Source: Variovorax sp. PAMC26660 (GTDB taxonomy: Bacteria > Pseudomonadota > Gammaproteobacteria > Burkholderiales > Burkholderiaceae_C). From it: a stretch of DNA of 64,000 nucleotides. Below the pieces are notes generated by a model. The model was not told the origin of the DNA. It saw nothing but the letters and a program-made list of their open reading frames with translations, and made no database searches. Location: assembly GCF_014302995.1 (NCBI RefSeq), contig NZ_CP060295.1:3897501-3961500 (forward strand), given 5' to 3'. This document shows positions 33,901 through 42,002 of this stretch, piece by piece (the first letter of the stretch is position 1; each line of letters starts with the position of its first letter). The position numbers and the translations under genes were made by a program.

Positions 33901-35102
33901 GCTTGCCAGACCTCGGGCTCGGCGGCGGCCAGGTGCGCGCGCAGCGCTTGCTCGCCTTGCCCCAGCGGGCCGTAGTAGCTGTTGCCCATGGCGCGGCTCA
34001 CCGCGCTGCCGAAACTGCTGCGGCGGACCTGGGCTTGCCGGTCGTAGTCGGTCTGGACCTGGATCTGCTGCGCCGACAGCAGGATGTCGATGGCACCCGG
34101 CAGTCCGTATTGCGCCACCAGGTAGTTCGCCACCATTTCGCCGGGCTCGTTCTCGCCGTAGTGGCCGCCGGTGCTCAGCGCCAATGCCATCAGCACGGTG
34201 TCGGACTCGGCATCGGCAGAGGGCTCGCGCAGCGCCACGCGATCGAGCATGCGTTGCACCGCAGGCTGCAGGGCCGCATCGCTGTTGCCGACATCGACCT
34301 TCGGATCGAGCTGGCGGCGCACCAGCTGCCAGGTGGCGGCCGCACCCGTGCTTGCAGCAGGCTTCGGAGGGAAGCGGCGCGAGGGAAAGGCCTGGCGCAG
34401 CATCTCGGGCGAGAGCCGCACGGGCGCACCGCTGGCAAGCCACGGCGGCGTGTCGGCGCTGACGGGCATCTCGGCGCCGATGGATGCTTCCGCGGCTGCG
34501 TTCGGTGCGGTTGCACCCAGTTCCTTCGCAAGCGCCTGCGCGTTCTTGACGGGCGTGCAACTGGTGCCCCAGCCGTCCAGCAGGCCCTGTGCCTTGAGCC
34601 GCTTGAACGCCAGCGCGGCGCCTTGCTCGCTCACGCCATGCTGGCGCTTGAGCATGCCGGGCGACAAGGTGTCCTTGGTCGTGAGTTCGCCCGCTTCCAT
34701 CTTTGCGCGCACGGCTTCGAACACGCGGTCGGCCTGGCTGTCGATGCTTTCGGTGGAGGGCGCTGCGGCTTCCTGCGCGGGCGCGCTGGCGTCGGCCGCT
34801 GCCGTGGATTCCGCCGCTGCCGGCGAGGCTGTTTTTTCGGCGGTGGCTTCGGCCTTCGGCTTGGCCTCGGTCTTGCCGATGGCCGCGCCGGTGGCCACGC
34901 CGACTTCGCCGTAGCCCTTGCCGGTCTTCTCGGCGGCGAGCTTGGTCAGCGCGGCATCGGCCTTGGTGGCGTCGGCGAAAGACTTGGTCTGGCTCTGGCC
35001 TGCGGTGCCGATGCGGCCCCAGCGGATGTTGAGGTCGGAGCCGACCTGTTCCACTTCCCAGAATTTGCTGGCGGTTCCTTCGATCAGTTCAAAACGGCGC
35101 AT
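30942..35102 (-). CDS. WGR-domain / DUF4132 giant protein (MolR/YehF-like)
   Basis: 1386-aa cytoplasmic protein, first gene of the operon. Seen: an N-terminal WGR domain (residues 1-70, NIRWGRIGTAGQ), a Lys/Ala/Pro/Glu low-complexity linker (70-118), a winged-helix-like segment (119-186, TLSPGMLKRQHGVSEQGAAL then FKRLKAQGLLDG), a long helical HEAT-like middle (DALACIGTPEAVQALARVA), and a C-terminal DUF4132 region (about 1120-1300, RLEVAMCARRRWTPEVFRLF and HPLVRHIVQRLIWGVYAVEG). WGR domains of PARPs sense nucleic-acid or phosphate ends; DUF4132 has no known function. AGGAGG lies 10 bp before the start. Its stop overlaps the next start (ATGA). E. coli MolR/YehF and YehI have related parts, from memory. 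Confidence 0.88.
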   Translation of the reverse strand: MRRFELIEGTASKFWEVEQVGSDLNIRWGRIGTAGQSQTKSFADATKADAALTKLAAEKTGKGYGEVGVATGAAIGKTEAKPKAEATAEKTASPAAAESTAAADASAPAQEAAAPSTESIDSQADRVFEAVRAKMEAGELTTKDTLSPGMLKRQHGVSEQGAALAFKRLKAQGLLDGWGTSCTPVKNAQALAKELGATAPNAAAEASIGAEMPVSADTPPWLASGAPVRLSPEMLRQAFPSRRFPPKPAASTGAAATWQLVRRQLDPKVDVGNSDAALQPAVQRMLDRVALREPSADAESDTVLMALALSTGGHYGENEPGEMVANYLVAQYGLPGAIDILLSAQQIQVQTDYDRQAQVRRSSFGSAVSRAMGNSYYGPLGQGEQALRAHLAAAEPEVWQACRDKIEAALPGVHPSRQPTLALMLPDAPEISNAMVHALAAEKGTPETTHWLLLTATDLAAIALAAKVKLSYSSGFWGDSHMTSTLVQERGTEAVPVLERGAANDDAGDALACIGTPEAVQALARVASQSKGALARLALSVDRWPAAAIAALSRLVAAGGKDANLVTPSLTRLLRAHSAALLPALRPWLDAGAQAAIDRQLALLSGPAEVADADELPPVLAAPPWLAKVQKKAAATLVLEPLALATAEQWNEGEREKALRLNSWQMNRHASARQNMAVLLDELGFDIKKQKSHGPLAKAAEAAIRDGDAQGLIANWRAMVVERKKERYNWFCFTSSFVTLLPAAVGVPFWNAIASEAESDDIGMVLATHGQAVMPGLIAMVRSKPSENLSYALNYGTPDLAMPAARAFAKLKTLRAAGREWLLKYPEHAACGLIAPALGKAGEARDCAGSALRLLQANGHEALLLEVAGRYRQPEVVQALRAVLDESPLDRFPTKRAKLPEFWQPRGWRRPTLRNGKALPDDALDHFGQMLTFPTTEGIYGGIPVVKEACDADSLAEFAWDAFTAWLEASGPSKEGWALTSLGLFGNDDTARKLTPFIRAWPGEAAHARAVTGLDVLATIGSDVALMLLNGIAQKVKFKGLQDKAREKIDAIAEARGLSTEELEDRLAPDLGLDEQGTMLLDFGPRAFKVGFDEALKPYVRESTGGVDGARLPDLPKPKKTDDDALGKEAVERFKLLKKDARTIASQQLLRLEVAMCARRRWTPEVFRLFLVEHPLVRHIVQRLIWGVYAVEGDNSYGGTLQACFRVAEDGSYTTAEDDPFELPTGDNIRIGVPHALDLSPADAAAFGQVFADYELLQPFAQIGRDIYTLTDEEKKSLKLERWKDVKVPTGRVLGLANKGWRRGQAQDAGCIWYFSKPLGTNRVIELSLDPGIIVGMVDEYPEQTLGQVQVGQPSGWGDMRDAEALHLLDPISASELIRDMEGLRA

Positions 35103-35399
35103 GGAAAAACGTCCTCCTGTGAATCGACGACGCGCCCTGTCGGCGCTGAATGTGGCGGATGAATCGGGGCGATGGCGGCGGTCTGGACATCTGCCGGTCG
35201 GCATGCGCGATGGGGCTCAACCACGCATCTGTGCATGCCGTGTTCGCGACCGAGGATAAAGGCCCGATGTGAAAGCCCGACCCGTCAGCAACGTGACGGT
35301 CGGGCGCTCGATGGTGCGTAAAAAACAGGCAGTAGAAAAGAAGGAAATCTCATGCCTGAATCATGCACCGTGCCTCATGCGGCGGCAGGTACGAAAAAT
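35103..35399. other. Intergenic region with WGR-operon promoter and a GGDEF-gene hairpin
   Basis: 297 bp separating two minus-strand transcription units. A strong hairpin at 35275-35305 (GCCCGACCCGTCA against TGACGGTCGGGC, one bulge, 6-nt loop) is followed on the minus strand only by TTTC, a weak terminator for the diguanylate cyclase gene. No convincing promoter hexamers for the WGR operon could be picked by eye, although its ribosome-binding site is excellent. Confidence 0.5.
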
Positions 35400-36539
35400 T
35401 CATTCATGCAGTTCGCCGGCGAACGCATAGGCCGGGCCCATGCGTTGTTGCTCGCAGTGGCGCAGTGCGCGGTCGGCGGCCTGCACGATGCTTTCAAGCG
35501 TGTCGCCGTCGACCGGGTGGCTGGCAATGCCGAAGTTCAGTTCGCCGCCCGCGAGCAGCCGGCCATCGTGCTCGACCGGCCGGGCGCCGGCGGTCAGCAT
35601 GCGTATCGCCATCTCCGCGAGCTTGTGCCGCGCCGGTGTGCCGACCAGCAGGATCGCGAACTCGTCGCCACCGAGCCGGGCCACCATGTCGTCCGCGCGC
35701 ACCTGCTGGCGCAGGCGCCGGGCCATGGCGGCCAGCACCGCATCGCCGCCTGCGCGTCCATGCCGTTCGTTCACGCGGCTGAAGCCGTTCAGGTCGGCCA
35801 GCATCAGCGAGAACGGCCGGCCTTCGCGCAACCAGTCGCGGCCGCGGCTCTCGAAGCCGGCGCGGCTGGTGGCGCCGGTGAGCGCGTCGGTGCCCAGGTC
35901 TTCCACCTTTTGCTGCGTGCGAGCTTCGAGCGCCCGATCGGCGCGCAGGCGCACGCCGATGGCGATGACGAACACCATCAGCTCCGCAATCACGGCGGCC
36001 TGCGCGAAGTTCATGCGGCGGGGTGCCCAGGCCGGGTCCAGCCAGATCGACATCGGGGTGGCCGAGATGCCGCCGATCAGCAGCGCCGCGCCGGCCAGGA
36101 ACAACGCCGCCGGCCAAGGCAGGCGGCGCAGCACCATCACCGCGCCCACTGCAAGGATCACCGTGGAGGCCACTGCCAGTGCCTGCACCGTGCGCAGCGT
36201 CCACACGAGCTGTGTTTCGAGGGCGGCATAAAGCACGGCGATCGCGAAGAGGACCAGCGTGGCCTGCGCGACCCGGTCCAGGCGCGGCGCGAAATCCTTC
36301 AGCCGCAGCAGGTGCCGCCCGAACTGAAGCCGGCAGACCGTCCACAGCACCAGCGCCGCCGCCGGCCAATGGGCGGATGGGCCGCGCGGCGCCAGGCCGT
36401 TCAAGCCGGCAAAGGCGACCAGTGCACAGGCACAGGCCAACGCGTAATAACCGTGGATGACGCTGCCGAACACCAGCAGCAATACCAGACCGCACACCAT
36501 GAGGCCCGCCAGCAGGCCATAGCTCGCGCCATCGATCAT
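35400..36539 (-). CDS. Membrane diguanylate cyclase (GGDEF)
   Basis: 379-aa protein that would make cyclic di-GMP at the inner membrane. Seen: seven hydrophobic segments in residues 1-198, an MASE-like sensor module of unknown ligand, then a GGDEF domain with intact active site GGDEF at residues 290-294, the metal/substrate segment ADLNGFSRVNERHG, and the inhibitory I-site RxxD at Arg281-Asp284. It therefore looks catalytically active and product-inhibited. No EAL domain is present. The ATG at 36539 is used; a TTG six bases upstream is possible. It stands alone between two other transcription units. Confidence 0.93.
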   Translation of the reverse strand: MIDGASYGLLAGLMVCGLVLLLVFGSVIHGYYALACACALVAFAGLNGLAPRGPSAHWPAAALVLWTVCRLQFGRHLLRLKDFAPRLDRVAQATLVLFAIAVLYAALETQLVWTLRTVQALAVASTVILAVGAVMVLRRLPWPAALFLAGAALLIGGISATPMSIWLDPAWAPRRMNFAQAAVIAELMVFVIAIGVRLRADRALEARTQQKVEDLGTDALTGATSRAGFESRGRDWLREGRPFSLMLADLNGFSRVNERHGRAGGDAVLAAMARRLRQQVRADDMVARLGGDEFAILLVGTPARHKLAEMAIRMLTAGARPVEHDGRLLAGGELNFGIASHPVDGDTLESIVQAADRALRHCEQQRMGPAYAFAGELHE

Positions 36540-36683
36540 GGGCAAGCGCCGGTGGAGGAGGGGGAGCGGTGACAGGAAGGCATCCGGGCGTCTCGAAGTT
36601 TTTCTTTTGACAGGTTGGGTAACCGATCGTATCTCCGAAGCCCCGGGGGCGCGTGTCCCCTAAGTCACGCGCCTTTGCGCAGG

Positions 36684-38405
36684 CTAGAACTCCGCGCCTT
36701 CAACCAGAAAGCGCAGGCGGCGCACGCCCTGCCATTCGTCCGCATCGAGCCGGAACGCCAGCTTGACCTTGGGCGGCAGCGGATCGGTGTGGCTGAACCA
36801 GATCGCGTCGATCGGCTGCCCCTGGTGCTTGAGCTTGAGCGCCAGGTGTTTTTCGCCCACCAGCCGCTGCGACACCACCTCGACTTCTTCGCTGAAGGTC
36901 GGCGGCGCGAAGCCCTGGCCCCACACCTCCTTGTGCAGCGTGTCGACCAAGTCGATGCGCATGTACTCGCGTGCGATGGGCCCGTCGGTTTCGATCTGCC
37001 GCGTGAGCGCGGAGGCGGCCAGCCATTCGCCGGCCACCTGCGCCAGCCCCTGCTCGAAGGTCTTGAAGTGCTCGCGCGCCACGGTGCAGCCCGCGGCCAT
37101 GGCATGCCCGCCGAAGCGCAGCAGCACGCCCGGATGGCGCTTGGCCACGAGGTCGAGCGCATCGCGCAAATGAAAGCCCGGGATCGAACGGCCTGAGCCC
37201 TTCAGCTCGTGTTCCTTGCCCGGTGCGCCGCTCGCTGCGAACACGAAGGTCGGCCGGTGAAAGCGGTCCTTGATGCGCGAGGCCACGATGCCGACCACGC
37301 CTTCGTGGAAGTTCGCGTCGAACACGCTGATGGCCGGCGGCGGCGCCTCGATGCCTTCGCCGTCGGTGGCGAACAGCGACTCGGCCAGCAGCAGCGCCTG
37401 GTCGCGCATGCCGCCTTCGATGTCGCGCCGCTCGCGGTTGATGCCGTCGAGCATGCGCGCGAGTTCGTCGGCGCGGCCTGCGTCGTCGGTCAACAGGCAT
37501 TCGATGCCCAGCGTCATGTCGGCCAAGCGGCCGGCCGCGTTGATGCGCGGGCCCAGGGCAAAGCCGAAGTCGAAGGTGGTGGCGACCGACGCGGTGCGGC
37601 CTGCGGCCTTGAAGAGCGCGGCTACGCCGGCAGGCATGACGCCAGCGCGGATGCGGCGCAGGCCCTGCGCCACCAGCCGGCGGTTGTTGGCGTCGAGCTT
37701 CACCACGTCGGCGACCGTGCCGAGCGCCACCAGCGGCAGCAGCGCGTCGAGCTTGGGCTGTGTTGCCACGTCGAACACGCCGCGCTTGCGCAGCTCGGAG
37801 CGCAGCGCCAGCAGCACATAGAACATGACGCCGACACCGGCGATGCTCTTGCTCTCGAACTCGCAGCCGGGCTGGTTGGGGTTCACCAGCACGTCGGCCA
37901 CCGGCAGTTCGGGGCCGGGCAAGTGGTGGTCGGTCACCAGCACCTGCAGGCCGCGTGCCTTGGCGGCCGCAACACCCTCGACGCTGGCGATGCCGTTGTC
38001 GACGGTGATCAGCATGTCGGCGCCGCTGTCGGCCACGCGCTCGGCAATCGGTGGGGTCAGGCCGTAGCCGTCGACCACGCGGTCGGGCACGAGGTAGCTC
38101 ACGTTCTTGGCGCCCAGCAGGCGCAGGCCGCGCACGCCGACCGCGCAGGCAGTGGCGCCGTCGCAGTCGTAGTCGGCCACGATGCACAGGCGCTTGTCGA
38201 GCGCCATGGCATCGGCCAGCAGCACCGCGGCTTCGCGCGTGCCGCGCAGCGTGTCGGGCGCCAGCAGCCGGGCCAGGCCGTCGTCGAGTTCTTCCTTGGC
38301 GCGTACGCCGCGTGCCGCAAAGAGGCGCGCGAGCAGCGGGTGCACGCCGGCCTGTTCCAGCGCCCAGACGGTGCGCGGCGGGATTTCTCTGGCGACGATC
38401 TTCAC
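36684..38405 (-). CDS. recJ: Single-stranded-DNA-specific exonuclease RecJ
   Basis: 573-aa DHH-family 5'-3' exonuclease acting in RecF recombination and mismatch repair. Seen: ADYDCDGATA, DNGIAS, VTDHHLPGPE (the DHH motif), GPRINAAGRL, the DHHA1 glycine motif RFGGHAMAAG, and a C-terminal OB-like region. It starts at a GTG (38405) that overlaps the stop of the upstream gene in a GTGA, and MKIVAREIPPRTVW is the expected N-terminus; no ATG lies nearby. The RpfE-like gene and recJ are thus translationally coupled, an arrangement also found in Xanthomonas, as I recall. Confidence 0.95.
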   Translation of the reverse strand: MKIVAREIPPRTVWALEQAGVHPLLARLFAARGVRAKEELDDGLARLLAPDTLRGTREAAVLLADAMALDKRLCIVADYDCDGATACAVGVRGLRLLGAKNVSYLVPDRVVDGYGLTPPIAERVADSGADMLITVDNGIASVEGVAAAKARGLQVLVTDHHLPGPELPVADVLVNPNQPGCEFESKSIAGVGVMFYVLLALRSELRKRGVFDVATQPKLDALLPLVALGTVADVVKLDANNRRLVAQGLRRIRAGVMPAGVAALFKAAGRTASVATTFDFGFALGPRINAAGRLADMTLGIECLLTDDAGRADELARMLDGINRERRDIEGGMRDQALLLAESLFATDGEGIEAPPPAISVFDANFHEGVVGIVASRIKDRFHRPTFVFAASGAPGKEHELKGSGRSIPGFHLRDALDLVAKRHPGVLLRFGGHAMAAGCTVAREHFKTFEQGLAQVAGEWLAASALTRQIETDGPIAREYMRIDLVDTLHKEVWGQGFAPPTFSEEVEVVSQRLVGEKHLALKLKHQGQPIDAIWFSHTDPLPPKVKLAFRLDADEWQGVRRLRFLVEGAEF

Positions 38406-39367
38406 AGGGCCTCCAGCACGCTGGATGCGCGTGTGCGGTCGAACAGGCTCTTGGCCCAGCGGGCCAGGCCGCGCTGCTGCACGGTGTAGCGCTGCGCGGC
38501 GCGGTCGCCGCACAGCGTGAGCGCCACGTCGGCACCGCGCGTGTAGTCGGTCAGCAGGTCGGCGATGGCGCCGGCGTCCAGCGCCTGCCAGGCGGCGGCC
38601 CAGGCCGCGCCATCGTCGCGCAGCGCGGCGATGCGCAAGGCATCGCTGACTTCGGGCGTTGCGACGGGTCGCGTCGGCTCTTTCTTCAGCACGCCGGTGC
38701 CGCTGAGCCAGAAGGAGTTGATCGGTGGCACGCCGCGCGCGGCGCGGTCGTCGTTCACGCGCTGCGTGTAGAGCAGCATCTGCATCTCGTTCTGCAGCCG
38801 GCGCAAGGGCCGCGACGAATCGCCCAGCGGCGACCACTGCGAGATCGGGCAGCCCACCGCACGGTCGATGGAGGCGGTGGCCAGCCCGTCGAAGATGGGC
38901 GCGCGTGCGAGCCAGCGGCCCGGCGTATCGGAGGGATACAGCCTGATGCCGTCTTCTTCGAAGAAGGGTTGTGCGACGGCCAGCAGGGCCATCGATTCGG
39001 CGGCGTCGATCTCGATGGCGGACGGGTCGCCCAGCGCCACATCGTCGATGCCGACCTGCCAGTTGCACAGCGTCACGAGGCCCCAGGCTTCGTGGTCGTC
39101 GGGCGCGGCCAGGCCGGTTTTCCGGGCTTCCAGCGCGGCCCAGGGGATGCAACCGTCGGCAGCGGAAATGCCCAGCGCCTGCGCGAGCGCGCGTTCATGC
39201 GGAGGCGAGCGCGTGCTTTCGTCCTGCGTGTCGGTGTCCGCCAGGCTCAGTCGCAGCAGCAGGGTTTCGAGGTTGGGCAGTCGCAGGGTGAGCAGTGCCG
39301 CACGGCAAGCCGGGGAACCGCGGCCGGCAAAGGGGATCAACAAGTGACGTGGGAGGGTTTCGGCCAT
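38402..39367 (-). CDS. RpfE-like / phosphoglycerate-mutase-like hypothetical protein
   Basis: 321-aa cytoplasmic protein resembling the conserved family found upstream of recJ in beta- and gamma-proteobacteria, variously annotated as RpfE-type regulatory protein or cofactor-independent phosphoglycerate-mutase-like. Seen: an N-terminal LLIPFAGRGSPACRAALLTLRLPNL, YPSDTPGRWLARAP, the central Trp/Pro-rich PINSFWLSGTGVL, and a helical C-terminus. No metal-binding site of true phosphomutases is evident to me. It is coupled to recJ by a 4-bp overlap. The function is unknown. Confidence 0.82.
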   Translation of the reverse strand: MAETLPRHLLIPFAGRGSPACRAALLTLRLPNLETLLLRLSLADTDTQDESTRSPPHERALAQALGISAADGCIPWAALEARKTGLAAPDDHEAWGLVTLCNWQVGIDDVALGDPSAIEIDAAESMALLAVAQPFFEEDGIRLYPSDTPGRWLARAPIFDGLATASIDRAVGCPISQWSPLGDSSRPLRRLQNEMQMLLYTQRVNDDRAARGVPPINSFWLSGTGVLKKEPTRPVATPEVSDALRIAALRDDGAAWAAAWQALDAGAIADLLTDYTRGADVALTLCGDRAAQRYTVQQRGLARWAKSLFDRTRASSVLEAL

Positions 39368-39475
39368 CTCCCTATTGTCCGGGAAGCCCTGAGGTCATCC
39401 GGAATGCCACAATTCCGCCGTATGACCTACCCCCTCGCTCCTCACTTCGTGTGTTCGCTGCCCCCCGAGGGCGGG

Positions 39476-39510
39476 CAAATTTCCCTTGAGGCGGCTCGGC
39501 GGGAAATTTG
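39476..39510 (+). repeat. Perfect 10-bp inverted repeat abutting the lolC start codon
   Basis: CAAATTTCCC (39476-39485) and GGGAAATTTG (39501-39510) are exact reverse complements around a 15-nt loop. The right arm ends one base before the ATG and covers the place where a ribosome-binding site should be. Confidence 0.8.
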
Positions 39511-40767
39511 ATGCGACTTCCTTACGAACTGCAGCTCGGCTGGCGCTACACGCGCGCAGGCCGGGCGACGCGGCGCAACGGCTTCATCTCCTTCATCTCC
39601 GGTGTCTCGATGCTTGGCATCGCCCTGGGCGTGGCGGCGCTGATCATTGTGCTCAGTGTGATGAACGGCTTCCAGAAAGAGGTGCGCGACCGCATGCTCG
39701 GCGTGGTGTCGCACATCGAGATCTTCTCGCGCGACGGCCAGGCACTGCAGGACCTCGACCAGATCATGGCGGCGGCGCGCAAGAACCCCGAGGTGATCGG
39801 CGCGGCACCCTTCATCAACACGCAGGCGCTGATTGCGCGCGGCGAAGACATGAAGGGCGCCATCATTCGCGGCATCGACCCCAAGCTCGAACCCGAAGTC
39901 ACCGACACCAACGGCATCGCCTCCAAGGGCACCTTCGACAAGCTGGTGCCGGGCCAGTTCGGCATCGTGCTGGGCATCGAGCTGGCACGCTCGATGTTCG
40001 TGCAGCCGGGCGACCAGGTGACGCTGGTGGCGCCGGGCGGACAGGTCACGCCGGCCGGCGTGGTGCCCAGGCTCAAGCAGTTCACCGTGGTCGGCACCTT
40101 CGATTCGGGCCACTACGAGTACGACTCGGCACTGGCCATGATCCACGAGCAGGACGCGGCCAAGGTGTTCCGCCTCGAAGGCCCGACCGGCATCCGCCTG
40201 AAGCTGAAGGACCTGAACGAGGCCCGCGACATCGCCGACCAGCTCGCGGTGAGCCTGCCCGGCGAGTTCCTGATCCGCGACTGGACGCGCCAGAACAAGA
40301 CCTGGTTCGCGGCCGTGCAGGTCGAGAAACGCATGATGTTCATCATCCTCACGCTGATCGTGGCGGTGGCCGCCTTCAATTTGGTCTCGACGCTGGTGAT
40401 GACGGTGACCGACAAGCGCGCCGACATCGCCATCCTGCGCACGCTCGGCAGCTCGCCGCGCAGCATCATGGCCATCTTCGTGGTGCAGGGCGCCATGGTG
40501 GGTGTGATCGGCACCGTGGCCGGCCTGTTGCTGGGCCTGGGCATCGCCTACAACATCGACGTGATCGTGCCCTTCCTCGAACATCTCTTCCACGCCAGCT
40601 TCCTGCCCAAGGACATCTACCTGATCAGCAAGATGCCGAGCGATCCGCAGCGCAGCGACATCATGCCCATTGCCATCATTTCCCTCGTCCTGTCTTTCCT
40701 GGCCACGCTGTATCCGAGCTGGCGCGCCAGCCGCGTGAACCCCGCCGAGGCGCTGCGCTATGAGTGA
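39511..40767 (+). CDS. lolC: Lipoprotein-releasing ABC transporter permease LolC/LolE
   Basis: 418-aa inner-membrane permease of LolCDE, which extracts lipoproteins for LolA. Seen: [15 protein letters not shown] at the N-terminus, first transmembrane helix [20 protein letters not shown], a large periplasmic domain (about residues 50-270), then three C-terminal helices of the FtsX type ([19 protein letters not shown]) ending [18 protein letters not shown] at 39511 is used; the TTG one codon before lies in the hairpin. There is only one permease gene beside lolD, as in bacteria with a LolCD/LolF-type arrangement. The gene overlaps lolD by 8 bp. Confidence 0.94.
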   Translation: MRLPYELQLGWRYTRAGRATRRNGFISFISGVSMLGIALGVAALIIVLSVMNGFQKEVRDRMLGVVSHIEIFSRDGQALQDLDQIMAAARKNPEVIGAAPFINTQALIARGEDMKGAIIRGIDPKLEPEVTDTNGIASKGTFDKLVPGQFGIVLGIELARSMFVQPGDQVTLVAPGGQVTPAGVVPRLKQFTVVGTFDSGHYEYDSALAMIHEQDAAKVFRLEGPTGIRLKLKDLNEARDIADQLAVSLPGEFLIRDWTRQNKTWFAAVQVEKRMMFIILTLIVAVAAFNLVSTLVMTVTDKRADIAILRTLGSSPRSIMAIFVVQGAMVGVIGTVAGLLLGLGIAYNIDVIVPFLEHLFHASFLPKDIYLISKMPSDPQRSDIMPIAIISLVLSFLATLYPSWRASRVNPAEALRYE

Positions 40768-41437
40768 CGTCGTATTGAAGGCCCGCGGCCTGACCAAGCG
40801 CTTCCACGAAGGCCGCCTCGACCTCACCGTGCTGCACGGTGTCGACCTCGACGTGCATGCCGGCGAAACACTGGCCATCGTCGGTGCTTCAGGCTCCGGC
40901 AAGAGCACGCTGCTGCACCTGATGGGTGGGCTCGATGCGCCCACGTCCGGCAAGGTCGAACTGCTGGGCAAGGACATCGCGCATGCCGATGCCGCCGAGC
41001 AAGGCCGCCTGCGCAACCAGCACCTGGGTTTCGTCTACCAGTTCCATCACCTGCTGCCCGAGTTCAGCGCGCTCGACAACGTGGCGATGCCGCTGAAGAT
41101 CCGTCGCGTGGAGCCCGCGCAGGCGGCGCAGGCCGCCACGAAGATCCTGTCGAGCGTGGGCCTGGCCGAGCGCCTGCACCACCGGCCGGCCGAACTGTCG
41201 GGCGGCGAACGCCAGCGCGTGGCAATCGCGCGCGCACTGGTCACGCAGCCTGCCTGCGTGCTGGCCGATGAGCCCACCGGCAACCTCGACCGTGGCACCG
41301 CCGACACCGTGTTCGCGCTGATGCTCGACCTGGCGCACCGGCATGGCACGGCCTTCGTGATGGTCACGCACGACCAGGATCTGGCCAAGCGCTGCGACCG
41401 GGTGCTGCAATTGGTGGCAGGGCGGCTCGCCGGCTGA
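40760..41437 (+). CDS. lolD: Lipoprotein-releasing ABC transporter ATPase LolD
   Basis: 225-aa cytoplasmic ATPase. Seen: Walker [10 protein letters not shown], the LolD-specific [15 protein letters not shown]-loop [11 protein letters not shown], signature [15 protein letters not shown], Walker [12 protein letters not shown] and switch His in VMVTHDQDL. It overlaps lolC by 8 bp, so coupled translation ensures stoichiometry. It is convergent with the kinase-like gene (13 bp between stops). Confidence 0.97.
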   Translation: MSDVVLKARGLTKRFHEGRLDLTVLHGVDLDVHAGETLAIVGASGSGKSTLLHLMGGLDAPTSGKVELLGKDIAHADAAEQGRLRNQHLGFVYQFHHLLPEFSALDNVAMPLKIRRVEPAQAAQAATKILSSVGLAERLHHRPAELSGGERQRVAIARALVTQPACVLADEPTGNLDRGTADTVFALMLDLAHRHGTAFVMVTHDQDLAKRCDRVLQLVAGRLAG

Positions 41438-41450
41438 CCGGGGGCGCCGG

Positions 41451-42002
41451 CTAGAGGCCGCGCGCCGCCCAGTACTTCAGGTCGAGCTGCAGCGCGCCGC
41501 TGGCGAGTTTGCCTTCGATCTCGCGCGCGACAGCCTCAGGTGGCCGGTCCGCCGTCGGGACCCCGTGGCTTTCGAGCCCGGGCGCCTGCTCGAATGCTGC
41601 GTGCATCGTGCGCACCATCGACGCCATGTCCGGACCCGAGCGGGCGTTCACGCGCGCCAGCGCTTCGTCCAGGCCGATGTCGAGCCGCACATACGCCACC
41701 CGGCTGCCCGCCGCGTCGAACTCGCGCGCGACCAGGGGCAGAAACCATGGCCCGAAGACGCCGTCCAGGCAGACCCGGTAGCCGTCGGATGCGAAGGACG
41801 CCGCCGCGCGGCAAACCGCCTTGATCACGGCCGCATTCTGTTCGTTGGCCTCTGCACGGTAAGGCGGCACGGGGTGCGCGGGGAAGTCGTAGAAGAGGTC
41901 GGACGGAATGTGCAGGCCGCGCGGATCGGCATGTGCCAGCAATGTGGACACGGACGTCTTGCCCGATCCAGGCGGCCCGGAGACGATGACGACGAGGCTC
42001 AA
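41451..42002 (-). CDS. P-loop kinase-like NTPase (AAA_33/zeta-toxin-like fold)
   Basis: 183-aa protein with Walker A SGPPGSGKTS near the N-terminus and a DGVFGPWFLPL segment in place of a classical Walker B, resembling small-molecule kinases of the AAA_33 group (gluconate kinase, chloramphenicol phosphotransferase, zeta toxin). Substrate unknown. Translation appears to begin at a TTG (42002) preceded by GGAGGA, giving MSLVVIVSGPPGSG; this start overlaps the sigma-factor stop in a TTGA. The pair is therefore co-expressed. No antitoxin-like gene is beside it. Confidence 0.82.
   Translation of the reverse strand: MSLVVIVSGPPGSGKTSVSTLLAHADPRGLHIPSDLFYDFPAHPVPPYRAEANEQNAAVIKAVCRAAASFASDGYRVCLDGVFGPWFLPLVAREFDAAGSRVAYVRLDIGLDEALARVNARSGPDMASMVRTMHAAFEQAPGLESHGVPTADRPPEAVAREIEGKLASGALQLDLKYWAARGL

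Noticed and set aside
23607..35102. MoxR operon considered as a known anti-phage system such as BREX, DISARM or Zorya
   Set aside because: No methyltransferase, PglZ, helicase or ZorAB-type gene is present. A defence role remains possible but is not shown.
41451..42000. P-loop kinase considered as a zeta-type toxin of a toxin-antitoxin pair
   Set aside because: The coupled gene is a sigma factor, not an epsilon-like antitoxin, and the fold is shared with many harmless small-molecule kinases.
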